Below, one piece after another: positions 1-13,042 of a DNA stretch of 64,000 nucleotides (position 1 is the stretch's first letter; every line of letters begins with the position of its first letter). The stretch lies in the NCBI GenBank assembly GCA_032207245.1, contig CM063506.1, positions 37,270,742-37,334,741 of the forward strand, written 5' to 3'. The notes below the pieces were generated by a model that had not been told where the DNA came from, did not search any database, and saw only the letters and a program-made list of their open reading frames with translations. The position numbers and the translations under genes are program-made. This stretch comes from Pardosa pseudoannulata (taxonomy: Eukaryota > Arthropoda > Arachnida > Araneae > Lycosidae).

Positions 1-795
1 ACTTTGTAAATTCTACAAGAATAATTAAATTCTGCCTGTACTTTTGTCTAGATTTTTATAACTTTTTTCAAGAATGTCCTTATATTAATATTTTTCTTTA
101 GTACATAGTTATATGTTTTAAGTTTTTGTAAAACAGTATTATGTATTTGTTTTAATGAAATCTATCTTAAGTTACAAGAAATAAGGGATTAATTTTTTAG
201 AATGTGGAGACAACACTGTTGCATATAGTTTATAATTTCCTAAAATTTCATGTTTCTGTCTCTGTATGTGTACACATACACACACGCACAAGAGACAGAA
301 AGAGAGCATTTATTGATTGTATAATGTAACCTATGTAAGAAAAAATTACACATTCATTAAATTGCTTATAGAGGTTAGAATACAAATGTAAAAATCAATA
401 ATAATCAAGAAAAATATGCCAAGGGATCCCAGGTTCTAGGATCCCAGTAATGTGAGAAAAATGAATTCGGTTGACAAAAATTGTAAGCCAGACTAACTCT
501 GAACAATTACACTGTAACACCTGTATAATGGTTTACAATGTAAATATTTATTTAATACAAATTATAAAACCTTTAATTTTAATTAGAACATGCTGAAAAT
601 GGATTGGGAATATTTTTTCTAATTTTTTTTCTATATTTTTAAATCAATAAATTATAAACATGTGATGTTGAGTTTTCAATTTTGGTTCATTGATTGGTTT
701 TTCAGTTACTGCGTATAACTCAGCTGTAAGGTTGTTGTCATTATACAGCAGATAGTGTTGATTGAGTGTATTGAAAAATTAACTGTAGTGCTTAA
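1..795. other. AT-rich noncoding sequence upstream of the piggyBac element
   Basis: Probably a PDHB intron. It contains a short CA/TG tract around 262-300 and an imperfect inverted repeat GGGATCC...GGATCCC at 423-446. No coding exon recognised. Confidence 0.6.
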
Positions 796-3316
796 CCCAT
801 TAACGGCCAAATTATTTTTTTTTGACATAATGACATGTAATTCATAAATTGGGTGTCTTTTACTATCAACATGAATATTATTATCGAATTTTATCAATAC
901 GTACCATAGTTATTAAAAAATATGCTGATCTAAAAATAGATTACTGAGCGTTCGGGGGATATATTTTAGAAAATACACAGCAATCAGTAGTACTTCAATA
1001 ACGTGGTAGAAACAAACCAAATAGATAAAAACTAATGTGTTTCTTTTTAAAAAACGTTTATTTATCCAGACTTTCACACTATTACAGAATGTACTTAGTA
1101 ACGTTCAGTTATTTTAAAAGATAAAATTTTAATGTTCCTACAGTTTAGTGTGTAATTTGATGAAACATTTCTTGCATAAAGTGGCATCGTACTTCACAAA
1201 ATATGTTAGGGACCTTCCTTGGCACCCTACAAGTCGACAGCGTCTTTGGCCCTTGCTTTGTCCCATCTTGTGATCCATTCTATTAAAGCGAACATCATCA
1301 CTGACATTAGATGTTAATGATGAAGGAAAGCTGTAAGGTCGATCTTTCAAAACCTTTTTTTCGATTCCCACTTTTAGATATTTTACAGATCTTCCAAAAT
1401 CTTTCATGGACATAAAATCACCTTTATGAACATTCTTGTTCAGAATACTTGCATTCACTACAGCCATATCAATTATTCGAGTGAATAGACACCAGTACCG
1501 TTTTTTACCTTTTATTGCTATGCCGTGTTTCTCTAGAGGCCAGGCATGATAATCTCCGATGTTTGTTATAATTATTTATTAAATTTGGTTGTGGGATTGA
1601 TATTTTTTCTTTTTTCTCAGAAGACTATCTTTGAACTTTTGATGTACACTCAACACTATGAAAGCGTGTAGCAACAGTCACGCTCTTATTGTCTTTCCAT
1701 CTAACTATCGTGATTTCATTTTTTAGTCGAACCGAATATCATAAGTGTCACGTTGCATTTTATCAAACTCATTTGAAGACTTTAGGGTGCATTTCTCAGT
1801 TCTAGTGTCTCGTACAGTACCAGTAGCTCGGAAGCCTTTTTCTTGTAAATTATGCAATAAAAAATGACTATTGAAAAACTTATCAAAAACATTACATGAC
1901 TAGATGGATTTTCTACAACAGATAACATATTCAATACAACTCTTTCTCCCAGGGACCCTAATGAATGAGTCTCATATTGTTCTTTACCACAATACAATAA
2001 AAATTTATAGCAGTATCCAGTATCAACCCACATTGCCCACAATTTGTAAACAAACCGTATTGGTTTAGCTCTTATGAATTGTTTTAAAGAGTGATGTCCA
2101 TAATACCTTATAATCATCTCATATATAGAAAGGTACATGCTAAATATCCCAAACTGTTTAAAATTTTCATTTACTATCTCCAAAAGGGGTTTAATCTTGA
2201 GTGATTTGTCTTTTTTATGTTCAGCTGCTTTTGAATTGTCTAGGAAATGAATATATAACTTTATTTTTACATTTCTACTAAAAGCGTCCTGTAAAATACA
2301 TATCCCTAAATCTTCTGCATCACTTCAATAATCTCTTTCACTTGAAAGTTTATGATAACCAGTAAATATAAAAAACCGTATAAATATATTTGTATCTTCT
2401 TTAGTGATAATGAAATCATGATCGTTTTTAACATTTTTAGTATAGCGAATCGTCTCATACACAATTACGTTATAAACTTCATCAGAAAAAAGTTTTTCAA
2501 AACAATCAAATGGAGATGCGTTTGCGAGATCATTTTTTATTGCCAAAATATTATCCTTATAACTTTCCCCTGATTCCTACCATTTGGTATAATTTGGTTT
2601 TTTCTTTTTCCAAACAATTTTTGGCTTTTCTGTTTTTAAGTTATTAGGTTTTTCTCTCAGACGTTGAAAGTAAATTTGATCACACTCATCTTTTGATATT
2701 ACTTCTATTTTACCAACAATATCATTTACAAATGGAGCGTGTAAATTATCATCATCTATTTCCTTTTCATCTGGTCAATTCATCTACATCAGGTAGTATG
2801 GCAATAATATCCTCTTCAATTTGTTCAGAAAACAGATAATCAACTGTATCCTGAATGTTATTAAATACTTTTCGACTCATATTTTCATCTAAGGTAAAAA
2901 AACACAATATTACCAGATAGGTAGGGAAAAACACCCGAACGCCCAGTGATCTATTTCTAGATCAGCAATATTTCGACACTAATTTTTACTATTTATATTT
3001 ATTATAATATATCTTAGCTTTATATTCTAATAGCTACATCTATGAAGATATTAAAAAAGTTTAATTTAAAGGCATCGCTTAGCTGTTTTCAGGGTTTATG
3101 TTAAGAAACGTCAAAAAACTACAGAACGAAATAGCGATTCAAACTTTCTGTTATCGCTTTGGATCAATGACCAAACCAAACAAAAAAAACCACCTGTTGC
3201 TAAACAGGTGCATGTCTTGTCTTGCCCCATGTGTGGGGTGGGTTGAAGGTCATCTAAAAGCAAATTTCCCACGCTATGTTTAGCAATCTAAAAATAGACC
3301 GCTGGGTGCTAATGGG
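796..3316 (-). mobile_element. piggyBac element, full length but inactivated
   Basis: Bounded by TTAA on both sides (792-795 and 3317-3320), the piggyBac target duplication. Termini are inverted: CCCATTAACGG at the left and CTAATGGG at the right. Longer subterminal inverted repeats lie at about 920-957 and 2931-2968, built around a TGATCTAGAAATAGATCA-like palindrome and GCGTTCGGG. A third copy of the motif is near the right end at ~3279-3305. Length is 2521 bp, a normal full-length piggyBac size. Confidence 0.93.
1138..2880 (-). pseudogene. piggyBac transposase pseudogene (PGBD-like)
   Basis: Starts MSRKVFNNIQDTVDYLF near 2880 and ends with the Cys-rich zinc-finger tail containing RCRLVGCQGRS and LCKKCFIKLH. 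The middle has YYGHHSLKQFIRAKPIRF and KLWAMW, the DDE_Tnp_1_7 core. The first catalytic Asp, expected in the SIDES-like motif just before YYGHHS, is Tyr (SIYEMI), and the second aspartate region is frameshifted. WKDNKSV, holding the third Asp, is kept. Several stops and frameshifts separate the pieces. It is dead as an enzyme. Confidence 0.9.
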
Positions 3317-3507
3317 TTAAGAGCTCTATGGTCATTTTTTGCAATACAAAACATTAATTTAGGGTGTAATATTACAGCAGAAGTACAGGTAAGCTTGAAA
3401 AAGTAGATTAGAAAAAGGCCTAAATAATTCTCATCAATGTTAGTCTAAAGGACAAATGAAACATGGACCTTAAACAAAGACGCAATGTTTACTAGACATG
3501 TTTGTGA

Positions 3508-3695
3508 GGCCAAACATTGGATGAATTGGTAGGAGGCTGCTCTTTGGTTCTGGAATTTGTTGGTTTGAATCTCACTTCAGGTATGAATCTCTGTGGCTGA
3601 TTGGAATTGGTTTTATGCAGTAGGTTTTGTTCTTATTAGCCCTCATGTTGCAGAACAGTAGATTATAGTGCTCCAAACCAAACCTTGTTTGACAG
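3508..3695 (+). repeat. tRNA-derived SINE (family 1), old copy
   Basis: Begins with a tRNA-like head carrying a B-box-like GGTTTGAATCTCA and continues into the family body with TTAGCCCTCATGTTGCA, ending GTGCTCCAAACCAAACC. The same body recurs in reverse orientation at 17227, 33553, 44990, 55842 and 60801. Confidence 0.8.
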
Positions 3696-4422
3696 AAAAA
3701 TTCTCAGAATGATATTTGACCCAGTACAAGAAGGAGGATGTTGGTAAGACATAACTTTAAAATGTATAGGCTTTATAGGTAGCCAGAAGTAACACAAATC
3801 ATCTGTAGTAATAAATTAAGATAGTTGTGCCATGTATTGAGAAGTTCAGTAAACAATCCCACTAAGGTCTTGTTATTCTAAAATCCTGAAATATCCCAGG
3901 CTAGGAAAGACCAGCTAAATGGCTAGATTACATCGGAATGAACTTTGAAAATTAAGTATTGTTGAGGAGTTGCTGCTGGAAGAAGCATGTGGTTGAGGTT
4001 ACTAATTGCAGCCAAAGCTTGTAATTGGCTGTTGTACTTATGAAAAAATTACTATAAAATTTTTTTTATCTTTTTTTAAAATCTTAAAGAAAAAAATGTA
4101 TATTATTCTGAATTTGTTACAAAACCTGTAGAAGTGAAGATTAATCATGATTTTTACCAGTGGTAATTTTCTCATTTTATTTTTGGAGAGGGCGAGCAGA
4201 GAGGGAATTTTAAACAATATAAAGAAAGATCCAACCTAATACATTTATCCAAATATGTGCCTTTAACTTACATTTAAAGTAATTAATAATAATGAGTGCT
4301 GACTTAGACATAAACTAATTTTGCTTTATTAATAATGTGTATCTTTTCATGAACTATGATTTACTTTTATTTATCCTTATTTTGGCAATTTTAAAATTAA
4401 ATGTTTGTAATTTTATATGTAG
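3696..4422. other. Noncoding sequence before the PDHB exon
   Basis: AT-rich, with no recognisable gene or repeat. Confidence 0.6.
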
Positions 4423-4533
4423 TTGTATTTATGGAAAATGAACTTCTTTATGGAGTGGCTTTTGAAATGTCTGCTGAAGCTATGTCCAAAGATTTCGTTA
4501 TTCCTATCGGTAAAGCCAAAATAGAAAAACCTG
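4423..4533 (+). CDS. PDHB: PDHB exon (third from last coding exon but one)
   Basis: Acceptor TATGTAG precedes 4423. The exon completes a split Val codon and reads [10 protein letters not shown] through IGKAKIEKP, ending in the first base of a split Gly codon before donor GTAAGT. It carries the end of the N-terminal transketolase domain and the linker. Confidence 0.95.
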
Positions 4534-5942
4534 GTAAGTTTGTATAACTATTTCAGATTTCTTTTTACCAGTAATCATGCTGCCATTTATTTATCAATAT
4601 ACTTATAACTAAGCAGTTTCTGTATCATAAACTCATATTTATATAAATTTTTATATAACACAAGTCACTTGAATTATGAAACTTAAAAAATTTGTAGATT
4701 TTTAATTATAAGTTTAAAGACTTTTCTGTATAGTTTATTTTGCATAATATTTTTCAAATAATAAGGCATTCCTATATTAAGAATAGGTTTCTGACAATAT
4801 GAAAATACTATCAAGAATCATAAAACTCTTGGTGTATGTAACTAACTTCTCTACAGAAAATATTAAATCAAATTTTATTAAATGGAAGTAAACTACAATA
4901 TCTGCAAAATTATTACCTCTTCAATGCAACCCACATACCATCAGTTAAACTGCATAGTCCAACTGTGCAGTTAGACTGAATAAAAAGCTGAACAGTGAGT
5001 GAATGGAACTAAGAGTGTGTGGGGAATTAAGTTTTTCCTTCAATTTTTACCTCAATCTTGTTGAATGGGCATGGGTAACAAAAGCAAAACATTGTTTAAC
5101 AATTTTTTTCAAAAACAAAATTCAGAAAGTTTTGTGAGACTGATGCAATTGTCACATGTCACATCATCTCTATGACATTGTTTATCAATAAGCTTTTTGT
5201 AAATAACATCTTTAAAAAGTCTGGTTTATAATAAAAAGTTTTTTGTATATCCCCCAGATGTTATTGGTAAATTTCAATAAAAACAAGAACTTTTTTCAAA
5301 GTACCCTTTATGTCAAGAGAGCTAACTTATAAACTGTATGTTTATGCTGTTATTGTTACAAAAGAGGTTCATTTGCTCAGGGTGGAAAATTGCAAAAAAT
5401 CCTGGTACAAACAGCATGGTTACAAAGTTTATCATTCACTTAGTCACATGGGAAAACTGATCAGTTTAACTGATAGTATGTTGGGTGCTTAATACAATTC
5501 ATTAACCTTTACAGTTATAGTATAGTATTACTGGAGTTCTTTTAAAATGTAACAAATTAAGAGAACTAAATTATTTTCCATTTTATGAGCTTTACCTCTT
5601 AATGAATTATCAGCTTTATAATAATCAGAACTTTATTTGCACTAAAAAGTTGTTTTTAAAATCTACTAATAGAAATATTCCACATCTGTGTCATGTAATG
5701 TGTGTAATGATTATTATTATTTTTATGTATATAATCAGTATTAAGTGATATAATAAATTTATATTTACAAGCTAAAATATGTTTAACATTTGTTGTATTT
5801 CTGCTAATATTTATTTAAATTTGACATGAATTATAATTTTAAATAGGTCAACATATAACCTTAGTAGCACATTCCAAAGCCGTTGGGACTTGTCTTGAAG
5901 CAGCCAAAGAATTAGCTTCTAATGGTATTGATTGTGAGGTCA

Positions 5943-6002
<60 letters not shown>

Positions 6003-9000
6003 TTTTTAAACTAACAATGCTTTATATTTTTGAATGAGTTTTTACATACATTTTTTTTTACTATTGAATTTATTTATTTGAAGCAAAATGAATGTGTTCT
6101 GTTACCAGGCTAAAAGTGAATTCACAAGAAATCTTTTTACAAAAGTAAAAAATGTTATCTGTATTTTGTAGAAATATAATATTTTGTGTAACTGTGAACC
6201 AATAGTCATAAGTGTCTACTAGGGGTGAACAATATCTGATATTTAATATTGTGATATGTATCCCAAATTTATATTCATATCACTGATATATCGCAATAAT
6301 GCTTTAAAGTAGAAGGATGTAGTACTATTTGATATTACTGTTTTAGATATTATTTTTTTTTTTAAAAATAGATATTACTTTTTTTTAAAATTTCTTTCAT
6401 TCCAAACCCTTTCTTTTTTCTTGATAATTAACATTTTTAAAATTACAATTTCATCTTAAAAAAATAGGATTTCTGAAAGGTAAAAACAACTCTTTAGGAG
6501 TAATTTATTTTAACATTTAAAAAATATATATATATTGTTCAGAAGTAATTTGTTCATATACTAAACAGAGTTGTTTATTCAAATTTGATTACTGCTAATT
6601 TACATTGCCAGTTTATGCTAAATTATATTTCTCCCAAATTGAAATTACACACCTTTCATTAGTAAACTGATTTTCGGTATAGGATTCTGTGAGTTCGAAT
6701 TGTGCTCCTGGCATGGATGTTTGTAGTCATATGGAATGTGCTTTAAGTAGTACATGTTGGTCAATAATGTTTGTAGAGCAAAAATAGTAGACTAGCAATC
6801 CAAACGAAAACAGTTACAATATTCATCAGACAGAAGCATAGTATGGCCTGCAACTTTCATTGCACAGAACTGATGAGTTATAAAATAAACATATGACTCG
6901 GGTATTCTAAAAATCAGTCATGCGTATTAATGAACAGATCAATTTTAAATTCTCTGATCACTATGCCCAAAATATTTTTCAAATTTATTGTTGACTTATG
7001 ATGACCAGCTACTTAATACAGCTGGACATCTCTAATACTAAAAATATTTAAAGTGGAAGCTAACATGACTTGTGCAGAATGACAAGAAGTAAAAACAAGT
7101 GTCTTCAAACAAAACATTTTTATTTAAGTTCTAAAAGTTTAAAAGGCAGCTAACAAAATAAATATAATAATTTAACAACCAACTATTACTACAAAAAAGG
7201 ATCAAATAATATTACAGAAAACATTCAAGCCTAAAGCATCCCTAACCTTAGTATCCAAATACCATAAACTATTAAAAAAATTACAAAGTAAAAAAAAAAA
7301 AAAGTTTAATGATCTAAACTATTACTTCATTTAAAGGAAATTTACCTACAGCATAAACAACGATAACGCTGCTACCCTCACAGCTGACCAATTGACAACC
7401 TACTGCATCGTGCTTGTCTGTCTGCCCTAAGCTCACTTATTAATCTCCTTAAATATACTGCATCATTTGCTGTCAAATTCCTATTGGCTGATGACATCAC
7501 ACACAGCTACTACTGATGTCTGATTCTGATTCGTCATTGACGTTACCCACTTAGAAATGCGCACTTTGTACTGTGAAAGAATTTTGAACCGTTCATGACA
7601 TCATCGTAAAACCGGTCAAAGTAAAAAAAAATTTGTGCTAAGTAAAAAAATAAATGTCATAAAATTTGACGATGCTTAAAAAAACTACAATCATTTACAA
7701 TTTACGATTTGTACATGATTGAGGCATGTCTTACGCCATAAATTAAAGGTAGGCAGCAAAAGGCAAGTATTAAAAGGGCTCAAAAGTTACAAGATTAGTT
7801 TAAAAAAAGGTAATATGCTAACAAGTTACACAGAAAAAAACACAAACGAAACTATTTAGCAATATTTCGCTACTTTACATTTCATTTTTTTTTTTTGTTA
7901 TTCTAGTCTCTATATATGGAGAGACTGGGAGAAAGAAAATAATTGTATGTCTCAAAAATTTTAGTTCACTAGAAAAGAAATAATAAATTTGATAAATTTT
8001 TAACACAGACTTTTTTTAACATTGACTCTCTGAACACAATAAATATTCTGTTTGAAAAATTTACTTTCCTAAACTTGATGCAGTTACCTTTTCAATTTAT
8101 AAGAATAAAATTTTGACGATCCATTGAAATTCAGTAAAACAAAATTTGAAATTAATAATAAATTATTAAAAATAAAGTAACTAAAAAATTATATCTTAAT
8201 TTTTAAAATTAAAAAGACAGTTCTTATCTGTAATTTAGATTCCGATATTGCAGAGCACGGTGATATTTCAAATGGCTAAATAAATTAGATGTGTCCTTCA
8301 ACAAAACTGTACATAGATCTAAATTGCCAATCCATATATTTTCATTTTTTTTGATATTTTCATCCCTGGTACACCAAAAACTGTCAAACATTTGTTACAT
8401 AATTTTACAATACTTTGGCCACTCAACATGATTCTGAACATTCATTTTTCACCCAAAATACGATACGCCTCCGATATTAGTAGAAAATTTGAACAAGCAA
8501 GCACAAGCTATCGAAATATGTTAACATGTGTACATATCACTGACTATTGCGATCAAGCAATCATTGGTGTATTATTCCAATAAACCAGTGCCAATTGCAA
8601 GCAGTGGGTTTTTTTGGTCTTGACGTGATTGCTTTATTATTGGGAAAAGTGATTGCAAATCAAGCATTCAAGGTCAATATTTTTTATATATCCCTATGTT
8701 ATTGCAATAAACTAGTGCATAGGTGAAAAACTACTGAGTTATCTATGCAAATTGCGATCAGTGCAATTTCCGGTCTTGACCTGAGTTCTCCATTATCAAG
8801 ATATTGGGATATCTACAGAAGGTCTGAATAGAGACGTGATAATCCTTAAGAACAAATTTTCTGGCTTGTGTTTGTACCAAGTACAAAGGGTAAATACGTA
8901 ACAGCTTTTAAAAGAAATCTAAGTGTGAAAAAGAAAAACATGGATAAAAAAATTCCATCTTGTTTCAATGTGTTTTGATCTAAAGAAAAAATAACTGATT

Positions 9001-12000
9001 TCTTTTAAAGCAAGAAATTTATTTCTGGTGATCATTTAACACAGCTTATCACTTGGTTCAAGAAATATGTCTATATGTGTGTGTGTAATAGTTAAAAAAC
9101 AATTACACACACATATAGACAACCAATAATTATTTATATATATCCTCATATCTTTTCTAGTTAACTGATTTTGATGTATAATTTGATTCCAATATATCTA
9201 TTTTATACACTTTTTGTTTAAGCTTTCTACTTTTATAGGTTATAAACTTAAGAACCATCCGGCCATTGGATGAAAAAACGATTCTTGAGTCAGTCATGAA
9301 GACTCATCATTTAGTAACTGTAGAACAAGGATGGCCTCAGTGTGGCATTGGCTCTGAAATTTGTGCTCGAGTTATTGAAAGTCAGTATCATAATTATACA
9401 CTTTTAATTTTACAAATATTAAAAATTAATTTAAGGTTACAATGGACTATCCAAATTTACTTTGTTAGTAGGTTGATTAAAACCTACTTAAAAATTTAAT
9501 GTTTTCTATATATATATATGAATTTGTGTCTGTCTGTACTCGATAATCAAAAACCATACATCCAATTGCCATGAAAATTCGGAAAATTATTAGGTATGTC
9601 CCTAAGGTTTTTAAAAATTTTTAACGTTCAAAATTCATTCCTTCCCTCTTTTTCAAGAGTTTTATGTCATTATTCCAAACATTAATTTCCCCAGTTAAAC
9701 GCAAACAATTAACTTTTTAATTTATTGCATCATAACTAAGTGAAAGAAACAATATTTCTAGCAATGTGATGTCATTCCATTAATCCCATGTAATTGTTTT
9801 AATAGCAGTTTTCCTCTGCTAAAAGCAACAGATTAAAATTTTCAATTTATCACATAATAAATAGGTGAAAACGATATTTTTATCGTTATGACGTCATTCT
9901 TTTAAATATCTCATTTATTCCTTTCTTATTTTATATTTTTTAAACATCGTCTGCATAGTATCAATTTGATTTGACCTGGAAATTGAGATATAAAGGGATT
10001 AACTTTCATTTCTATGTGACACAAATTATAGCATTTTTATGTAAGAACTAATTATAAATTTAATTCTTGGTTAATGTTTACATTACAATGAAATGTTTAT
10101 CCACAATATTCTAACAACAAAAAGTACAAATTTCAGTGACCCTCATAGGCAAGTAAAAACCTATTATTTTGTATAGTTATCTTTATATTCATATGGTTGT
10201 CAATATGAATGTGTGTTTCTGTTTCATACAAAACCATGCAGTTTGTCATAAATTTCCTTAATTTTGGACAACATTTATTAATACCAACAAAATTAGCACT
10301 GTTGCTGTCAAAGTCAAAACCTCTGCTATCACGTAATCTAGCAAGTTCTATTAACGTTGCTAATCAACGTACAGTAGTAATACAGTACTGTAATTTAGGG
10401 TTAAACTTATATTTTACCATAAAAAAGTTTGAGCATATTTAATATAAGACACAAATTCAATGCAGATTTAATCGCTAGCATCTAAACAGATATTTTGTTA
10501 TTTTTATTTATTGATATTAAGAACAGTGTAACAGTATCCTTTGTATGTTTTTTTAATACAAATCTACCCGATAAGTCATGGAGTGACTAATTTTGGACAG
10601 AAATCCTTGATACCGCCAAATAACATATTCGATATTCTATCCACCTTAGCATGTGACAAGATAATGTAACAAAAAAGATTTTTCATATAGTTGGCTGTTA
10701 TTGTATATTTGGAGTACCTCAAAATAATTTATTGGTGTCAGAAGATGGAAAGAAACGTTGTCACCATTTTAAACCAAAGCAAATTTATGACAAGGAAATT
10801 AGAAATAGGGTAATAGAAATATATAACTATGCCAATGACTTGAACTGCACTGTGACAAATCTAGAGTTATGCAGGAAAAAATCTTTGTTTAAAAGTAATA
10901 TATTAAGTTCACCGTAGCGAAGGACGGGCATACTTGCTAGTTAGTAATATAATTTTTAAAAATTAAGAATGATCTTTTAAGCTAAAATAATAATTTTAAG
11001 TTATTTCAAAAGGAGCTTTATTGAAAATGTTCCATGCACAACCTTTTTTCACAATGATCATCTTTATTTATAGAATACCTATTAAACCTTAGGATAAAAC
11101 TTACATATAAGCATTTGTGGAAAATATGATAAAAAATAGTTAAATATTATTTTTCCCACATAGAATGTCTATACTAGTTCTTTTAAGTTCAGAATGTGTA
11201 CAATCTTCCTATTTTAAAAAAATATTAATTTTATTTTATACTCTGGAAATGGTAAATAGTCAATAGATTTTGAAGATACATCCCAGGTAGAAATGTACCT
11301 GTAGTGTTTTAAAATGACATAACACTTAATAATTTTTGTTTCTTAAAAAAAAAGTCAAATTAATTATTTTCAATAGGTTGATGGATATTAAAACCTTCTT
11401 TAATTCACAATCTTAGTTATATTTTTTACAATTTAATAGCACAGAAATATCAATTTTTTTTTTTACTAAATTTGACCTAGTTGACAGTGCACTGTAGTCT
11501 TAAAGTAGCAAATGAACATTTTTGCAATTTAATTTTGCTACAAGAGTTTGTTTCTCTAGAATTTTGTTTAAATAGAACAAAATTAAATTCATAGAGAAGT
11601 AATAGGTGGGGTAAAAAGGGTGGTAAAATCAGGCATATTTTTGAAAGCATCAAACTATTAATGCATATTGTATAACTTGACAATTTGAATTGAAAATAAA
11701 GTATTTTTATATTTTCTCAAAATGCCTTAACATTTTACTAAGATTGATTCCTCAATGGTGAGGAAAAGTAGTGGTATAACTAAATTAAGTGTATTCTTTA
11801 ATAAAAATATATTAATACGAGGTATAAAATAAAATGTAATTTCACTGTGTTTTTATTGAAATATTGTGCAGAAAAATATTGCTAGAATATTCAAATAAAG
11901 AAATGTTCACAACTATCAAATTTTGGTTCACACAGTATGTAGCAAATACAACTGGACTCTGTGCTGTTGTCTTCATCATCAATGTCTGGAATAAAATAAT

Positions 12001-13042
12001 TACTGAATTTTTTTTTACTTATACTTTATTTAGCAAAACTCCTTAATAAATATCTATTACTCAGTTAATGTATTTTGAGAATTGACTTTTTGTTGTTGAT
12101 TGAATGTTCTTCCCTTTCTGCAATGATTTCTATCAATTGATCAAAATAATTAATTAAAATGCAAATTTTATTCTTTGTGGCTGTGATGTTACACTGGTTG
12201 TTTACAATGCTCAGCATGCTTCATTAAAATGCAAATACAAAACAAAATTTTAAAAATAGTTTTTCAATATTAAAATCTGTCAATTTAGCTCAAAAACAAT
12301 AGCTACTAGTTATATTGTTATTACCAGTTTTTAATATTATAAAATACATTAAAAATATGTAATTACACAAAAGGAAAGAAATGGCAATATCATTCAGCAT
12401 TTAATTATATTCTCATTTTACACTACAACTTTTAAGTTATTAAAAATATACCATAAATTACATTTTTTTTGTATTGCTATTGTTTTGAATTTTTTTTAAT
12501 GTTTTGGAATTTTTTTTTAGTGTTTGTAAACAAACTGCTTAGCAGAGGTATTTATTAAACTTCAGTTAAAAGAAAAAATGTATATTATTTGTACAAAGTA
12601 CATTATCACATGCTCAAGATTTTAAATTAGTAGAAGGGTCAATTATAAAATAAATGATAAGTTTGAAACAAATAAAAGCTTATAAACCATAAAGTGTTAA
12701 AGATCAGAGTAAAACTTTCCAGTGTTGTATGAGGAATGGGCCTAAATTGTAATAAATGTATTAGTTCTTTGCTATATGCACTATAAAATTAAAGCAATTT
12801 TTTAAAAATTTCAATAAAGTACGTTTTGAACAAAGAACTGTATAACTGTTTATTTTTTGATATGGTATGTATTAATATATATGGTTGTTTCAGGTCCTGC
12901 CTTTGACTACTTAGATGCTCCTGTTGTACGAGTTACTGGAGCAGATGTTCCTATGCCATACACAAAAAGCTTGGAGCCTCTAACAATACCTCAACCCCAA
13001 GATGTTATTTTAGCTGTTAAAAAAGTATTGCACGTCCAATAA
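4423..13042 (+). CDS. PDHB: Pyruvate dehydrogenase E1 subunit beta, mitochondrial (C-terminal part, 4 exons)
   Basis: PDHB forms the alpha2-beta2 E1 component of the mitochondrial pyruvate dehydrogenase complex, which decarboxylates pyruvate using thiamine diphosphate. Four exons are seen: 4423-4533, 5847-5938, 9239-9380 and 12894-13042. They join in frame and encode the last ~162 residues, ending in a TAA at 13040-13042. Diagnostic blocks are [45 protein letters not shown] and [12 protein letters not shown], in the family's order. This covers the end of the transketolase-like pyrimidine-binding domain and the whole C-terminal transketolase domain. Splice acceptors are all AG; donors are GTAAGT, GTCAGT and GTCAGT. 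The 5' exons (presequence and N-terminal half) lie upstream of the window. The gene is intact as far as visible. It converges with NSMCE3, with 1020 bases between stop codons. Confidence 0.96.
4534..5846. other. PDHB intron
   Basis: AT-rich intron with no recognised exon or element. A 60-codon open frame at 5310-5492 has no recognisable features and is taken as chance. Confidence 0.7.
5847..5938 (+). CDS. PDHB: PDHB exon (antepenultimate in protein order from the window)
   Basis: Acceptor AAATAG, then [13 protein letters not shown] through GIDCE, the opening strand and helix of the C-terminal transketolase domain. The donor is GTCAGT, followed at once by a (TA)n tract from 5944. Confidence 0.95.
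5944..5999. repeat. (TA)n microsatellite abutting a PDHB 5' splice site
   Basis: About 27 uninterrupted TA dinucleotides start five bases after the PDHB exon end at 5938, directly after the GTCAGT donor. The tract is self-complementary and is expected to be length-polymorphic. Confidence 0.95.
5999..9238. other. PDHB intron with decayed repeats
   Basis: After the (TA)n tract, AGGGGTGAACAATATCTG near 6222 resembles a hAT-type terminus, but no matching second end was found. Bases ~7360-7620 are less AT-rich with ATTGGCTGATGACATCAC, resembling an old promoter or transposon 5' region. Imperfect repeats of a GCAATAAACTAGTGC-type unit occur at 8550-8830. No exon recognised. Confidence 0.5.
9069..9120. 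repeat. TG/CA hairpin
   Basis: Arms starting GTCTATATGTGTGTGTG and ending CACACACATATAGAC surround a short AT loop, giving a near-perfect inverted repeat about 120 bases upstream of the PDHB exon at 9239. Confidence 0.85.
9239..9380 (+). CDS. PDHB: PDHB penultimate exon
   Basis: Acceptor TTTATAG, then [15 protein letters not shown] through EICARVIE, ending with the first base of a split Ser codon before donor GTCAGT. It contains the conserved VEQGWPQ motif of the C-terminal domain. Confidence 0.96.
9505..10940 (+). mobile_element. Helitron-like element (family B)
   Basis: Starts TCTATATATATATG and ends GCGAAGGACGGGCATACTTG followed by CTAG, with a T at the 3' flank, matching Helitron/Helentron rules (5' TC, 3' CTAG, A-T target, no target duplication). 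Its middle (~9880-9970) resembles 51530-51610 and the Helitrons near 59-61 kb, sharing ATGACGTCATTC and CGTCTGCAT. A 61-codon open frame at 10732-10917 is not identified. It lies in the last PDHB intron. Confidence 0.7.
10941..12893. other. Last PDHB intron, remainder
   Basis: AT-rich with homopolymer runs. No gene or dated repeat recognised. Confidence 0.6.
12894..13042 (+). CDS. PDHB: PDHB last coding exon and stop
   Basis: Acceptor GTTTCAG, then [19 protein letters not shown] through VKKVLHVQ and TAA. The GADVPMPY motif is the family signature near the C-terminus, and the length to the stop matches the family. Confidence 0.97.

Noticed and set aside
6219..7040. hAT element between AGGGGTGAACAATATCTG and GGACATCTCTAATAC
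   Set aside because: The proposed ends do not pair well and the flanks do not match (GTGTCTAC versus ATACTAAA).
10732..10917. 61-residue open frame as an exon of PDHB or a separate gene
   Set aside because: It does not fit the PDHB protein, which is continuous without it, and it sits at the 3' end of a Helitron-like element.
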